Positions 33,768 through 44,279 of a stretch of 64,000 bases of DNA are shown one piece after another. Under the pieces are notes generated by a model. That model saw nothing but the letters and a program-made list of their open reading frames with translations, ran no database searches and was not told the origin of the DNA. Every line of letters begins with the position of its first letter. The stretch's first letter is position 1. Origin of the DNA: Gp6-AA40 sp035649635 (lineage in GTDB: Bacteria > Acidobacteriota > Vicinamibacteria > Vicinamibacterales > UBA2999). The position numbers and the translations under genes were made by a program. The stretch is taken from positions 44,552-108,551 of the forward strand of contig DASRJE010000233.1 in NCBI GenBank assembly GCA_035649635.1, in the 5' to 3' direction.

Positions 33768-36602
33768 CTACTTGCCCGACGGGGGCACGAGCCGCGCGAC
33801 TTCGTCCAGCCAGTTCAGCACCACGTTGATCCGTGTACCCGGCTCGGTCTCGGCTCCTCGAGTAGCGATCACGTCGACAATCTTGGCATCACGTGTGATG
33901 TCGTAACTTATGCGAGCGTTCCGGGCGGGCCGCGATGTCAGGCCGATCGACAGCGGCTGTGAGGTGCCGAACGCAAAGGCGGGCTTGGTGATCACAGGCG
34001 TGGCAACGAATGCACTGGTCGTCCAGTTGCGAGACCACAGCGTCTTGCCATCGCGCGACCAGACTGGATGGAAGCTATCCGCCAGCACGTACCGCGACCC
34101 GTTTGGCGGATAAGGCTCGACGGCAATAGCCGGGGTGGTTCCCGTCCTATCGACACGGTACGCGAGCCATCGTCCATCCGGCGAAAACGATGCGTCGAGC
34201 GCGAACCGAGCGTCCACACGAATATCGCCAACGCGCGTCATCGTCTTGTCGCTGACGCGCAATCCCCACAGTGTCCGCACTTTCTCGTCGGCGACTTCGA
34301 CGAGCAACGTGCCACCGTCCGGCGACCAGCTGTCCGGCGCGTGGGCGACACCGGCCTCCGGCTTCGACAGGCGCTCTGGGGAATCGCTGCCGTCCGCTCG
34401 CTGGCGAAATATCGCGAGGTCACCTTCTCGATCCGATTGAAACACGATGTATCGACTGTCTGGAGACCACACGGGAAAGCGGTTGTGTCCCGTCTGCGTC
34501 AGCTGCCGGATCGGATTGGCGCCGGCCAGGTCGTACACCCAGACCTGCGCGTCGCGCCCGTCATCGATGCCGACCGCCAGTTGCCGGCTATCTGGAGAGA
34601 CCCGCGGCGAGTCGTACGCACGTGGTTGAACCTTGATTGGGACAAAGCGTGAGTTGCCGTCCAGCATCGCAAGATTGCGCTGCAGCGACAGCGTCGGCGA
34701 ACCTGGGACATAGATCGACGAACCGTTGAGTGAGACATCGTAGTAGGCGGTGGGCATCACGGTGTCCTGGCCCACAAAAGACGGTCGCCTGACACCTTCG
34801 AGGACAGGTACCGCTTCCCCCGACTCCAAGCGCACTGGGTCGAAGCGCCGGGCAAACAGGACACCTTCACGCGCGTAGAGGAGATGGCCGGTCGACACAT
34901 AACGGGCCGCACCGGCGTTGTCGACGACAGTCTTTCGCTCGCCGGTGACCAACGATTGGGCAATAACAGTTGGAACGGCAGCCGGATCGCCCACGTTCAA
35001 GAGCGTGAACAGCACGGTCGTTTCGTCAGGCAGCATCTGCGGCGCCCACGGAACGGATCCCCGCACGTCGAAGAGCACCTGCGGCTCGCCGCCATCCGGC
35101 GAAACGCGCATGACCGCCGAGACGGGCTGATTCACTCGTGTACCGGCAAATCCCTGGGGCAGCCCGGCGTCGTTGCCGGCCTGGCCGAAGATGATGCCCT
35201 GCGCCGTCCAGTCCATGCGTCCCAGAGGACCGCATCCCTCACACACGGTGACCGGCGCCCCGCCAGACGTGCGGACCTTTCGGATGTTCGCCGGGCGACC
35301 GGACACGAACGCGATCCACTCACCATCTGGGGAGAACACGGGATTGTTGCTGAAAAACTGTGGAGTCTCAGTTCCTGCAATCGGCGTCGCCTGCAACCCG
35401 GAGAGCGAGCGCAGATACAAACGTCCGTTGGCCGCGTAGACGAACTTGCTGCCATCGGGCGATATTGCCAGAACGGTACGGCCGTTCTCCTGGAGTTGCT
35501 GATCGTCTGGAATGGTCACCGCGAAACGCGTAACCGCGGGAGTGTCTGGCGTTGGCCGGATGCGCCACATGATGGCGCCGGCGATCAGTGCACCCAGTAC
35601 GACTGCCATCGCGACGATGAGAGGAAGACGCCATGCCGGAGGTCGAGGAGGCGCGCCCGAAGAGGCAACAGCGATAGCGTCCGTCGTACTCGCAGACGCG
35701 TCATCGATCTCGAGACGCAGATTGCTCGCGTCTGCAAGACGACGCCGGCGATCTTTGTCGAGCGCGCGGCGCAACAGCCGTCGAATCGCAGCCGGTGTCG
35801 CAGCCGGCAACGCGCTCCATTCGGGCGCCTTCGTGAGCACGAACGCAAGAGTATCGGCAACATCCTCACCGCTGAACGCACGCTTGCCAGTGAGCATCTC
35901 GTACAGCACACAGCCGAATGCCCAGATGTCGCTGCGCTTGTCCGCCGGGCGTCCTTTCGCCTGTTCAGGCGACATGTACGCCGCCGTACCGAGCAGCATG
36001 CCCACACCAGTCATGAGTGCAGGCGTCGTGATCGTCGGCGATTGCGACAACGCGTAGGCCGGGTCGCGGGTGAGTCCGTAGGCCGGATCCTGTTTTGTGG
36101 ACCCGGCTGCCGCGGATCCCTGTTCCACCAGCTTCGCCAGCCCGAAGTCGAGCACCTTTACCACACCATCGGGCGTGATCTTGACGTTGGCCGGTTTCAG
36201 ATCGCGATGGATGACGCCCTGCTCGTGTGCCGCTTCGAGTGCTTCGGCAATCTGTCGTGCGATCGGCAGCGCCTCGTCGAACGGCATCGAACCGCGCGCG
36301 ATGCGATCGGCCAGCGTCTCACCGTCAACCAACTGCAGCACGAGCGCCATCGTCCCGTTGCTGTCCTCGATACCGTAGATAGCCGCGATGTGCGGGTGAT
36401 CGAGTGAGGCGAGCACTTCGGCCTCGCGCTGGAAACGAGCGAGACGCTCGGGATCGGAGGCAAACGAGGCAGGCAGGATCTTGAGCGCGACGTCACGCTT
36501 CAGGCGCGTATCGCGCGCACGATACACCTCCCCCATTCCACCCGCCCCGAGCAGGTCGACTACCTCGTACGAACCGAGGCGAGTGCCGGCGGGAAGCGTC
36601 AT
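33768..36602 (-). CDS. Hanks-type Ser/Thr kinase with transmembrane helix and PD40 propeller
   Basis: A 944-residue protein from ATG 36602. The kinase domain (residues ~9-285) has the glycine loop LLGAGGMGEVY, DVALKILPASF with the ATP-binding Lys, VIHRDLKPANV catalytic loop, LDFGLAKL and MSPEQAKG. A linker leads to one membrane helix (LIVAMAVVLGALIAGAIMW, ~325-345) and a C-terminal propeller with PD40/TolB-like blades (ISPDGSKFVYA, FSPDGEWIAFVSG, WSPDSRYIVFQSD, WSRDGKTLW). All catalytic residues are present. Topology: kinase inside, propeller in the periplasm, so it likely senses an external signal. It is a single gene; no phosphatase adjacent. Confidence 0.94.
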   Translation of the reverse strand: MTLPAGTRLGSYEVVDLLGAGGMGEVYRARDTRLKRDVALKILPASFASDPERLARFQREAEVLASLDHPHIAAIYGIEDSNGTMALVLQLVDGETLADRIARGSMPFDEALPIARQIAEALEAAHEQGVIHRDLKPANVKITPDGVVKVLDFGLAKLVEQGSAAAGSTKQDPAYGLTRDPAYALSQSPTITTPALMTGVGMLLGTAAYMSPEQAKGRPADKRSDIWAFGCVLYEMLTGKRAFSGEDVADTLAFVLTKAPEWSALPAATPAAIRRLLRRALDKDRRRRLADASNLRLEIDDASASTTDAIAVASSGAPPRPPAWRLPLIVAMAVVLGALIAGAIMWRIRPTPDTPAVTRFAVTIPDDQQLQENGRTVLAISPDGSKFVYAANGRLYLRSLSGLQATPIAGTETPQFFSNNPVFSPDGEWIAFVSGRPANIRKVRTSGGAPVTVCEGCGPLGRMDWTAQGIIFGQAGNDAGLPQGFAGTRVNQPVSAVMRVSPDGGEPQVLFDVRGSVPWAPQMLPDETTVLFTLLNVGDPAAVPTVIAQSLVTGERKTVVDNAGAARYVSTGHLLYAREGVLFARRFDPVRLESGEAVPVLEGVRRPSFVGQDTVMPTAYYDVSLNGSSIYVPGSPTLSLQRNLAMLDGNSRFVPIKVQPRAYDSPRVSPDSRQLAVGIDDGRDAQVWVYDLAGANPIRQLTQTGHNRFPVWSPDSRYIVFQSDREGDLAIFRQRADGSDSPERLSKPEAGVAHAPDSWSPDGGTLLVEVADEKVRTLWGLRVSDKTMTRVGDIRVDARFALDASFSPDGRWLAYRVDRTGTTPAIAVEPYPPNGSRYVLADSFHPVWSRDGKTLWSRNWTTSAFVATPVITKPAFAFGTSQPLSIGLTSRPARNARISYDITRDAKIVDVIATRGAETEPGTRINVVLNWLDEVARLVPPSGK

Positions 36603-36693
36603 TGGACACCCATCAAGGTGGGCTGATTATAAGAGTCCGCCAGCCTCGGCCCGTGGTTTGTGTCTGGACCTCGGGCTATGGGCCATCGTTAAT

Positions 36694-36770
36694 GGGTCAG
36701 GGCCGGCCCGAAGAGGACCGGCCCTACGTTGTTCGATGGGCCGCCTCCAGCGCGGCCCCTACATTAAGCG
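36694..36770. repeat. Palindromic intergenic repeat E
   Basis: GGGCCGGCCCGAAGAGGACC followed by GGCCCTACG, and GGGCCGCCTCCAGCGCGGCC followed by CCTACA, are two consecutive inverted repeats, each ending in CCTAC. Similar GGACC/GGTCC palindromes ending CCTAC occur at 50022-50050 and 59241-59331. Confidence 0.6.
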
Positions 36771-36851
36771 ACGAGTTACTCCACGAACGACTAGCACATC
36801 GAGGTCATCTCGTGGCTACCTGACGCTCGGCGAGGTGGTTGAAGCGTCCGT

Positions 36852-37736
36852 TCACCGATAGCCGGGCCGGTGCGCTTCGCCGACCGCGCCGCGGAACTTG
36901 TTCTCGGTGAAGCGAACGTAGGTGTACGGCTCGAGGCCGGTGGTCATCAGCTCGTCGTCGGGGAGCGAGCACGACATGAAGTCGTCGAAGAGCCGCCGGC
37001 CGCGGACGTTGCGATAGGCGTGCACCAGCTCGTGGTAGAGGCCGATCACCGGCGGGCGCTTGGCCATCTTGCCGTCGCCGACGCAGCTTTCGTCGACCGC
37101 CGGATTGAGCATGATTTTGGCCGTCTGCCCGGGGCCGGAGCTCAGATCCCGGTGGAGGACACGTGCCAGCAGGTCGCCGAACGTATAATGCCCGGATCCC
37201 TCGACGAGGCTCTCGACGTACCACTTGCCGTTCGGATTGCAAAGCTCGTCGAGCACATTGGCGACCGGCTTCGTCGGCGCATGCGGCGCCTTCTTGGCGT
37301 CATCGACCATCTTGACGTTATGGTGATCGGTCGTGCCCAGTGCCTCGCCGGGTGTGACCGACAGCCGCTGCGCGAGAGTACGCTTGCTCCGCCCGCGGCC
37401 CTCGGCGCGGCGCAGCGCGGTGGCGATCTCGTCCGACACCTGTTTGCGCAGGGCGGCGTTGTTCCTGTCCTGTTTGAGCTGCCGGATCAGTCCACGCAGG
37501 AGCACGAACGGCCGGTCGAGCTGCGACATGTCGTTGTTCACCACCTGGGTGATGTTGCCTCCGGTGGTGAGGCCGATCCAGGTCAGATTGCCGTTGGTAT
37601 TGTCATTGATCGCCACCAGCAGCTGGTTGCCGATCGAGGTACGCGCAATCTGGTTGATCATCTCCTCGATGTCGTCGTGAAACTGGCTGTCGTTGCCTCC
37701 GATACGAATGTTCTGAAAGCCGGGCATGATCCGCAT
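36852..37736 (-). CDS. M91-like (NleD-type) zinc metallopeptidase
   Basis: A 294-residue protein from ATG 37736 (an ATG at 37727 is also possible). The catalytic motif HELVH (residues 235-239) stands in PPVIGLYHELVHAYRNVRGR, and GLEPYTYVRFTENKFRGAVG follows, the arrangement seen in the M91 family, named from the type III effector NleD that cleaves host JNK/p38 kinases. NPAVDESCVGDG just before matches the family's conserved Asp/Asn region. The N-terminal ~150 residues (IRIGGNDSQFHDDIEEMINQ) are predicted alpha/beta without recognised homology. There is no signal peptide, consistent with either a cytosolic enzyme or a substrate of a specialised secretion system; no secretion genes are nearby. 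Confidence 0.8.
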   Translation of the reverse strand: MRIMPGFQNIRIGGNDSQFHDDIEEMINQIARTSIGNQLLVAINDNTNGNLTWIGLTTGGNITQVVNNDMSQLDRPFVLLRGLIRQLKQDRNNAALRKQVSDEIATALRRAEGRGRSKRTLAQRLSVTPGEALGTTDHHNVKMVDDAKKAPHAPTKPVANVLDELCNPNGKWYVESLVEGSGHYTFGDLLARVLHRDLSSGPGQTAKIMLNPAVDESCVGDGKMAKRPPVIGLYHELVHAYRNVRGRRLFDDFMSCSLPDDELMTTGLEPYTYVRFTENKFRGAVGEAHRPGYR

Positions 37737-37829
37737 GAGCGCGCTCCCTACGTCTCTCGGACGACGCTGACCCGCTGATCCTCGAGATCCATCGGGCACT
37801 CCGCTGTGCCGATTGCGTGCGCGGAACAG

Positions 37830-39200
37830 TTACTTCGCCCGTTTCGCGTGCCACAGATATTGCTGGCCGACCCCGAGCGTAATCGAGCCGTCCATTGCAT
37901 CGCCGTCAACGGTGGCGCGGATCTTATAGCCCTTGTCGCCGTCTTTCGCGGTGACGCGGACGAACGCTCCCTCGATTGAACCGGACACTGGCAGCTCGCC
38001 ACGCTCGCCGGACGCTTTGGCCGTGAGCGCGTTCCCCTTCTGCTGGATGCTCCAGCGTTCGTTGGCCACCCGGTCCGTGTACTTGATCGTCACATCCCAG
38101 TTCCCGGTAATCACTGCTGCGGGAGGCGCGGCATTGGGATCCGGCTCGTCGCTTTCGCAGCGGTAGCCGCAACGGCTCTTGATATCCGGATCGCTCGGAT
38201 CCGGTGGCACGAAATGCTCCTTCGGCGTCGGCTTGCAGATGCTCTCGTACACCACGTCATCCGGGCTCGCGTGACGGACGCGACGTGGGCCGATCACCCA
38301 CGGCTTGCTGAACGCGACTGGATCTTCGACCACGACGTCGTTGGTCAGCACGTCGCCGTCGCGCGTCCACCGCTCGATGACGTGCAGCTTGTCGCTGTGA
38401 ATCGACGTGTACATGTTCCGGCCGGTCGCACCACCGCCGCCTACCCACGACTCCTCGGTCAGACCGACCGTGTCGACAACCAGCGTGTTGCCTTCCCAGC
38501 GGCCGATTGAATGCCCCCAGAAGCTCGGCTCGAGATCGTCGGGATCGGGATGCGGGCGCCCGTCAGTGAAGATGAGCCGATAGGTTGAGTACGGCGCGGC
38601 TTCGTACAGCACCGCGATCAACTGCGGTGTCTGCACGACGAGGATGCCGTTCATGCCGGCTCGAGGAACGCCTTGCGGGCGGCAGTCGTGGGCCGGATCC
38701 AGCGGCGTCGTTCCGCCAAACTGCGTCTTGGCAATTTCCCGGACCTTCACCATCCACTGGTCGTTATAGGGCGGCTGATTCGGCGCCTGACAGTCGTCGC
38801 TGATGCAGATGCGGCCAGCGCCGTTCTCCTCGTTGTACTCGGTCGAGAAGTCGAACACGATCGAGCCATCCGCGTATTTGTTCATCACCTGGCCGCGTCC
38901 GCCGCCGCCGCCACCGCGGCGGCCCCGTCCGTCGGCCGCTCCGCCGGCAGGCGTGGCATTGGCTTGCGGCTGGTTCGGATTCGGCGCCGCGCCGTTCCAG
39001 TGGCCGCTGAAATCCGGATGACCGTCCGCCGTCGTCGGCGTCGTCTTGCCATCGACGGAGCAGCCGAAGCACGGCGCCTTTGCAACGGCCTCCGCCGACT
39101 GCGCCGGGGTTCTGCCGCAACCGACAACGACGAAGAAACCGATCAGCGCCGCGCCAGCTACGGCCGCGGCGACACTATGAGAGAAGGGACGCTGAATCAT
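37830..39200 (-). CDS. Lipoprotein of the 'GRWEGNTLVVDT' family (paralogue 4)
   Basis: A 456-residue protein from ATG 39200 with a lipoprotein signal (GAALIGFFVVVGCGRT). It has an Asp/Pro/Gly-rich region (DGHPDFSGHWNGAAPNPN, poly-Gly near 95-105), then the family core: RICISDDCQAPNQPPYNDQW, CRPQGVPRAGMNGILVVQTP, LIAVLYEAAPYSTYRLIFTD, GHSIGRWEGNTLVVDTVGLT, and a C-terminal beta domain (ITGNWDVTIKYTDRV, AKASGERGELPVSGSIEGAF). Cysteines are more numerous than in the other paralogues (CFGCS, CGYRCESD). It follows a DUF6152 gene by 15 bp. The pairing with DUF6152 recurs at 30944/31759. Function unknown. Confidence 0.85.
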   Translation of the reverse strand: MIQRPFSHSVAAAVAGAALIGFFVVVGCGRTPAQSAEAVAKAPCFGCSVDGKTTPTTADGHPDFSGHWNGAAPNPNQPQANATPAGGAADGRGRRGGGGGGRGQVMNKYADGSIVFDFSTEYNEENGAGRICISDDCQAPNQPPYNDQWMVKVREIAKTQFGGTTPLDPAHDCRPQGVPRAGMNGILVVQTPQLIAVLYEAAPYSTYRLIFTDGRPHPDPDDLEPSFWGHSIGRWEGNTLVVDTVGLTEESWVGGGGATGRNMYTSIHSDKLHVIERWTRDGDVLTNDVVVEDPVAFSKPWVIGPRRVRHASPDDVVYESICKPTPKEHFVPPDPSDPDIKSRCGYRCESDEPDPNAAPPAAVITGNWDVTIKYTDRVANERWSIQQKGNALTAKASGERGELPVSGSIEGAFVRVTAKDGDKGYKIRATVDGDAMDGSITLGVGQQYLWHAKRAK

Positions 39201-39215
39201 GGTGAATCCGTTCAG

Positions 39216-39614
39216 CTACTCGGAGCCGTCGCGGTAGACAAACACCCTGCCGTCCGAATACTTGATCATCTTCAGCCACCCGAGGTGCTTGGTGCCGTCC
39301 TTGGCCGGGGCGCCCGTCACGGTGACCGTGTCGCCGATCTTGAAATCGGTCTTCTTGACGCCGGCGCGCCGCAGAGTGCCGGGGGGGCCGCTGGAAAACG
39401 CGTATTCCGTCGCCTTGCCCTTCGCGTCCTTCACATCCAGATAGAAGTAGATATGAGGGTTGGTCCAGTCGACTCGCGTGAGGACGCCTTTCACGACGAA
39501 CGTTTTGCTGCCGTCGAACTCCGCAGAGAACGAATGGTGCGCCAGTGCCGGGGCCGCCACCGCAAACCCGCCAATGACCGCGAGCGTAACTGCCCATCGA
39601 GCTCGTCTCGTCAT
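39216..39614 (-). CDS. DUF6152 family secreted protein (copy 2)
   Basis: A 132-residue protein from ATG 39614 with a signal peptide ending PALAHHS. The mature part FDGSKTFVVKGVLTRVDWTN, PHIYFYLDVKDAKGK, YAFSSGPPGTLRRAGVKKTD and KIGDTVTVTGAPAKDGTKHL is the DUF6152 pattern: NPHIY motif, then two OB-like halves. It is the first gene of a two-gene unit with the lipoprotein at 37830 (15-bp spacing). It differs substantially from the copy at 31759, so this is an old rather than recent duplication. Confidence 0.88.
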   Translation of the reverse strand: MTRRARWAVTLAVIGGFAVAAPALAHHSFSAEFDGSKTFVVKGVLTRVDWTNPHIYFYLDVKDAKGKATEYAFSSGPPGTLRRAGVKKTDFKIGDTVTVTGAPAKDGTKHLGWLKMIKYSDGRVFVYRDGSE

Positions 39615-39673
39615 CGTGCCTCCTCGCTACTTGATCGAATGCGGGCAGAGAGTGCCGTGGCAGCGTTCGATTG

Positions 39674-39892
39674 TCAAGCCGAGGAGCCGGCGTACACCCA
39701 TGCGACTTTGCCGGACGCGAGCACCGTCGAGATGCGTGTGTAGCCTTCTGGTTCGTACGCGTCGGACCGCTCCAGTTCGGCATCTGTCACTTCGAAGACG
39801 ATTCCACCTGCGCGGCTATCAGGGCGGCCATTCGGTCGCACCGTGGTGTACTGCGCCTTGCCACTCTTCGCGACGAACGCAGGATCCGCAAC
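39674..39892 (-). pseudogene. 3' remnant of an AIG2/gamma-glutamylcyclotransferase-like gene
   Basis: A 72-codon frame ending TGA 39674 reads VADPAFVAKSGKAQYTTVRP, NGRPDSRAGGIVFEVTDAEL, ERSDAYEPEGYTRISTVLAS and AWVYAG: the C-terminal half of an AIG2-like domain, including the key catalytic-type Glu (VTDAELERSDAYE). Upstream of 39892 the frame soon meets a stop and no GxLRD / YGSLR start motif exists, so the 5' half is gone. Confidence 0.7.
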
Positions 39893-40008
39893 CGTGAAGT
39901 GCCGACAGCGGCGAGCAGCTTCCGCGTTCCGAGCGAGTAATCATAGATCGACGAGTTGGGCAAGGTTCGGGATAGGCCGTTTTGGCTCTCTTCGGAGATG
40001 ATCGTGTC

Positions 40009-40368
40009 GTGAGCCTGAAGAACAACGCGCGCCTGGTTTACTCCACCGAGAACTCCGGCAAGTGCCCTGTGTGCGGCTGGCCGCAGAGGGATTGCCGATG
40101 TAGCTCCCGGCGTCCGCCAGAGGAACCAATCCCAGCGCGCCTCGTGGCCAAGCTCCGAATGGAGAAAAAGGGACGTGGAGGCAAGACGGTCACGGTCGTC
40201 TACGGGCTGCCGCAGAACGATCAATTCCTGAAGGATCTGAGTCAGGAGCTCAAGAAGGCCTGTGGCACGGGCGGGGCCGTCGTCGAGGGCGGCGTCGAAC
40301 TGCAGGGCGATCTGCGCGATCGCGTGCGCGATGTCCTGGCCAAACGGGGATTTGCCGTCAAAGGGTGA
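40009..40368 (+). CDS. yciH: SUI1/eIF1-like translation factor (YciH family)
   Basis: With the GTG at 40009 the product is 119 residues (VSLKNNARLVYSTENSGKCP). The N-terminus holds a CPVC-WPQRD-CRC zinc-knuckle-like set of four cysteines that is common in bacterial YciH, followed by a SUI1 domain: RMEKKGRGGKTVTVVYGLPQ, LKDLSQELKKACGTGGAVVE, GGVELQGDLRDRVRDVLAKR, GFAVKG. YciH proteins resemble eIF1 and are thought to reduce mis-initiation of translation at non-canonical starts. An in-frame TTG at 39982 could extend it by 9 residues but lacks support. The kinase gene 37 bp downstream on the same strand may be co-transcribed. Confidence 0.85.
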   Translation: MSLKNNARLVYSTENSGKCPVCGWPQRDCRCSSRRPPEEPIPARLVAKLRMEKKGRGGKTVTVVYGLPQNDQFLKDLSQELKKACGTGGAVVEGGVELQGDLRDRVRDVLAKRGFAVKG

Positions 40369-40405
40369 CGTCAACGACGCGTGTCACTCGATGTAGAGTC
40401 TCGAC

Positions 40406-41941
<1,536 letters not shown>

Positions 41942-42062
41942 CGACAGTTTGTGTCCGGCTAACACGTCACCTGTCGAGCCTGGGGCTGACGGCACGGCCG
42001 GTGCGAGTGTTGACGAGTGCCTTCGCTGGAGACACGCGACGTCCCAGTGATAAATTGTCGCG

Positions 42063-43892
42063 ATGCGCACCTCGTTCGACGGATCCCGCAGCGACCCTCG
42101 CGCAGTCGTCTACGCGCGTGCGACCATCGATTTGGCATCCCGGGACGTCCGCTTGGAAGACGTGCCGTGCCGGAACCTCGAGGATGTGCTGGGAGGATTC
42201 GGGCGATCGTTCCAGATCCTGGCGGAGCGGACCATCACGCACGCGTTCACGCCCGACAATCCTCTCATCGTCAACACCGGCGTGTTGACGGCGTCGAATG
42301 TCATGACCGGTCTTCGCACGTATTTCTCGGCCTACAGCCCACTCAAGGTTTCCAACAAGGGCCTGCCCGCCGCGATGTGGTCGGCCGGCAGCTGCAAGTT
42401 CGGCCCGAAGCTCAAATGGACCGGGCTCGACGAGGTGATTCTGGAGGGCCGGGCCGAGGTGCCGGTGTATCTGGTGATCCGTCACAGCGAGCAAGGTCCT
42501 CAGATTGCGTTCGAGCCCGCCGACGACCTGCTCGGGCTCACCTGCCACGAGAAGATCATGTGGCTGCGCGATCGATACGCCGACGCCCACTTCGCGGTGA
42601 TCGGCCCCGCCGGCGAGCACTACGAGGATTGCTATATAGCGTCGGTGGCACTCAGCACCGAAAACCAACTCAGGTCGGGCGACGACAAGTGCCGATGGGC
42701 TGGCCGCGGCGGGATGGGCGCCGTCATGGGCTACAAGCGCCTGCTGGCGATCGTCGCGCAGGCGCCAGACCGCATCGCGAAGCTGAAGCCGGAGATCCGC
42801 GACATCAACAAGGCGGCGTCGACCGGCCCTGGATCGCGCAAGTTCCGCGAGAAGGATAAAGGCGGGCTCGGCGGGACCTGGTCGAACTACGAGCCGCTCG
42901 AGAAGTTTCACTTCGTTCCCCAGAACAACTTCCGGCCCGCGGGCGACGGCAAGCCCGAGCTGATGTTCCGCGATCACGTGCAGCCGGAGTTCGTCGTCAA
43001 GGCCGAGTCGTGCTTTCGCTGCGGCATCAACTGCCACAAGAACGTGTACGAGAAGAACGCTGACGGGACGCGCGGCGCCTTCCTGGCCAAGTTCGACTAC
43101 GAGCCGGTGAACCTGCTGTCGACCAATCTCGGGATCCACGATCCGCGCAAGGCTGCCACGCTCATCAGCATGGTCGACCGGCTCGGGATGGACAACATCT
43201 CGCTGGGTACGACGATCTCGTACGTGATGGACTACAACGAGAGACATCCGGACGCGCCGATCCTGAACGGCGCGACCTTTGGAGACTTCGACAAAGCGCG
43301 CGAGCTCGTCGAGGGCGCGGCCACGGGGCGGTTTCCCAAAGTGGGCCGCGGCGTCAAGCGGCTGTCGGAGAGCCTCGGGGAAACTGGGTACGCCATGCAC
43401 TGCAAGGGCCTGGAGTTCCCCGCGTACCAGCCCGACACAAACCCCGGCTATCCGTGGGCAATCGCGGGCGGACACATGTCGATGGCCACCTACATGGCGT
43501 TGGCGCTCGAGGGCAACACCTCGCTCGACTACTGGGCGAAGCTGATCACCGAGCGCGGTCTGTACTTCGTGCGCGACGACCTGCTCGGCTTGTGCAAGTT
43601 CGCCGGCATCACCGGCGACCACGTCGTCGAGGGCCTGAAGCACGAGAGCGGGTTCGAGATGACGTCTGCGGAGCTGCTGGCCGCCGTGCGGCGCGCGTTC
43701 GTCCGCGCGTTGTGGCTCGAGCGCAAGCAGGGGTACGATCGATCGGACTACACGCTGCCGTCGGAGGTGTTCGACCGGCCCAACCCCAACCTGGGCGTTC
43801 CCCCGTTCGTAACCCGCGAGTTCTTCTCGCAGCTCAGCGATCGAGTCTGGGCAGTGTTCGACAGGGAAATCGACGAGATGGCGAAGGCCTGA
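42063..43892 (+). CDS. Aldehyde:ferredoxin oxidoreductase (tungstopterin enzyme) family protein
   Basis: A 609-residue protein from ATG 42063. AOR features: TIDLASRDVRLEDVPCRNLE near the N-terminus, the N-terminal AOR domain with NTGVLTASNVMTG, the WAGRGGMGAVMG loop that contacts the pterin, the [4Fe-4S] cysteines C317, C320 and C324 in SCFRCGINCHK, and a fourth Cys511 in DLLGLCKF. GLEFPAYQPDTNPGYPWAIA is the typical third-domain signature. Members oxidise aldehydes or other compounds with ferredoxin as acceptor and normally use tungsten. It is followed 30 bp later by a MoaD-like gene. This subgroup is common in anaerobes but appears here in an acidobacterium; the substrate is unknown. Confidence 0.93.
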   Translation: MRTSFDGSRSDPRAVVYARATIDLASRDVRLEDVPCRNLEDVLGGFGRSFQILAERTITHAFTPDNPLIVNTGVLTASNVMTGLRTYFSAYSPLKVSNKGLPAAMWSAGSCKFGPKLKWTGLDEVILEGRAEVPVYLVIRHSEQGPQIAFEPADDLLGLTCHEKIMWLRDRYADAHFAVIGPAGEHYEDCYIASVALSTENQLRSGDDKCRWAGRGGMGAVMGYKRLLAIVAQAPDRIAKLKPEIRDINKAASTGPGSRKFREKDKGGLGGTWSNYEPLEKFHFVPQNNFRPAGDGKPELMFRDHVQPEFVVKAESCFRCGINCHKNVYEKNADGTRGAFLAKFDYEPVNLLSTNLGIHDPRKAATLISMVDRLGMDNISLGTTISYVMDYNERHPDAPILNGATFGDFDKARELVEGAATGRFPKVGRGVKRLSESLGETGYAMHCKGLEFPAYQPDTNPGYPWAIAGGHMSMATYMALALEGNTSLDYWAKLITERGLYFVRDDLLGLCKFAGITGDHVVEGLKHESGFEMTSAELLAAVRRAFVRALWLERKQGYDRSDYTLPSEVFDRPNPNLGVPPFVTREFFSQLSDRVWAVFDREIDEMAKA

Positions 43893-43922
43893 CCGGCCGC
43901 GCCAGGGATTGCCTGTGGTTAT

Positions 43923-44192
43923 ATGCCCCTAATCCGCTTCACGAACCTTTTCGCCGAGCGCATCGGCGGCGTCAACTCCGTTGATGTGCGGGCCACGACG
44001 GTCGAGTCTGCGCTCCGCGCGCTGACCGATAGACATCCCAACCTGACGACGCTCGTCTGGGCGAAGGATGGCGCGCTCAATCCCGTCATGGTGCTGTTCC
44101 TGAACGACCGCCAGCTCGGCGTCGCGGAGATCGGGATCTCTGTGGGGCCCGGCGATGAGATCGATATCGTGCCTGCGCTCGAAGGCGGGTGA
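43923..44192 (+). CDS. MoaD/ThiS-like sulfur-carrier protein
   Basis: An 89-residue protein from ATG 43923. It has the ubiquitin-like fold pattern of MoaD (MPLIRFTNLFAERIGG at the start, VESALRALTDRHPNLTTLVW, VMVLFLNDRQLGV, GISVGPGDEIDIVPALEGG) and ends in a double glycine, the site that would be adenylated and thiocarboxylated by MoeB/ThiF. The gene lies 30 bp after the AOR gene, on the same strand, so it most likely delivers sulfur for the enzyme's own pterin-dithiolene or the cofactor of the operon. No MoaE, MoeA or other partner is in the window. Confidence 0.85.
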   Translation: MPLIRFTNLFAERIGGVNSVDVRATTVESALRALTDRHPNLTTLVWAKDGALNPVMVLFLNDRQLGVAEIGISVGPGDEIDIVPALEGG

Positions 44193-44279
44193 GACCAACG
44201 CCAATCCTTTTGTGATCAGTCTGCCTGAAGGTGGAGCAGGGCTGGCTCTGAAGTAAGATGAGCGACCCGTCAGCGCGCC

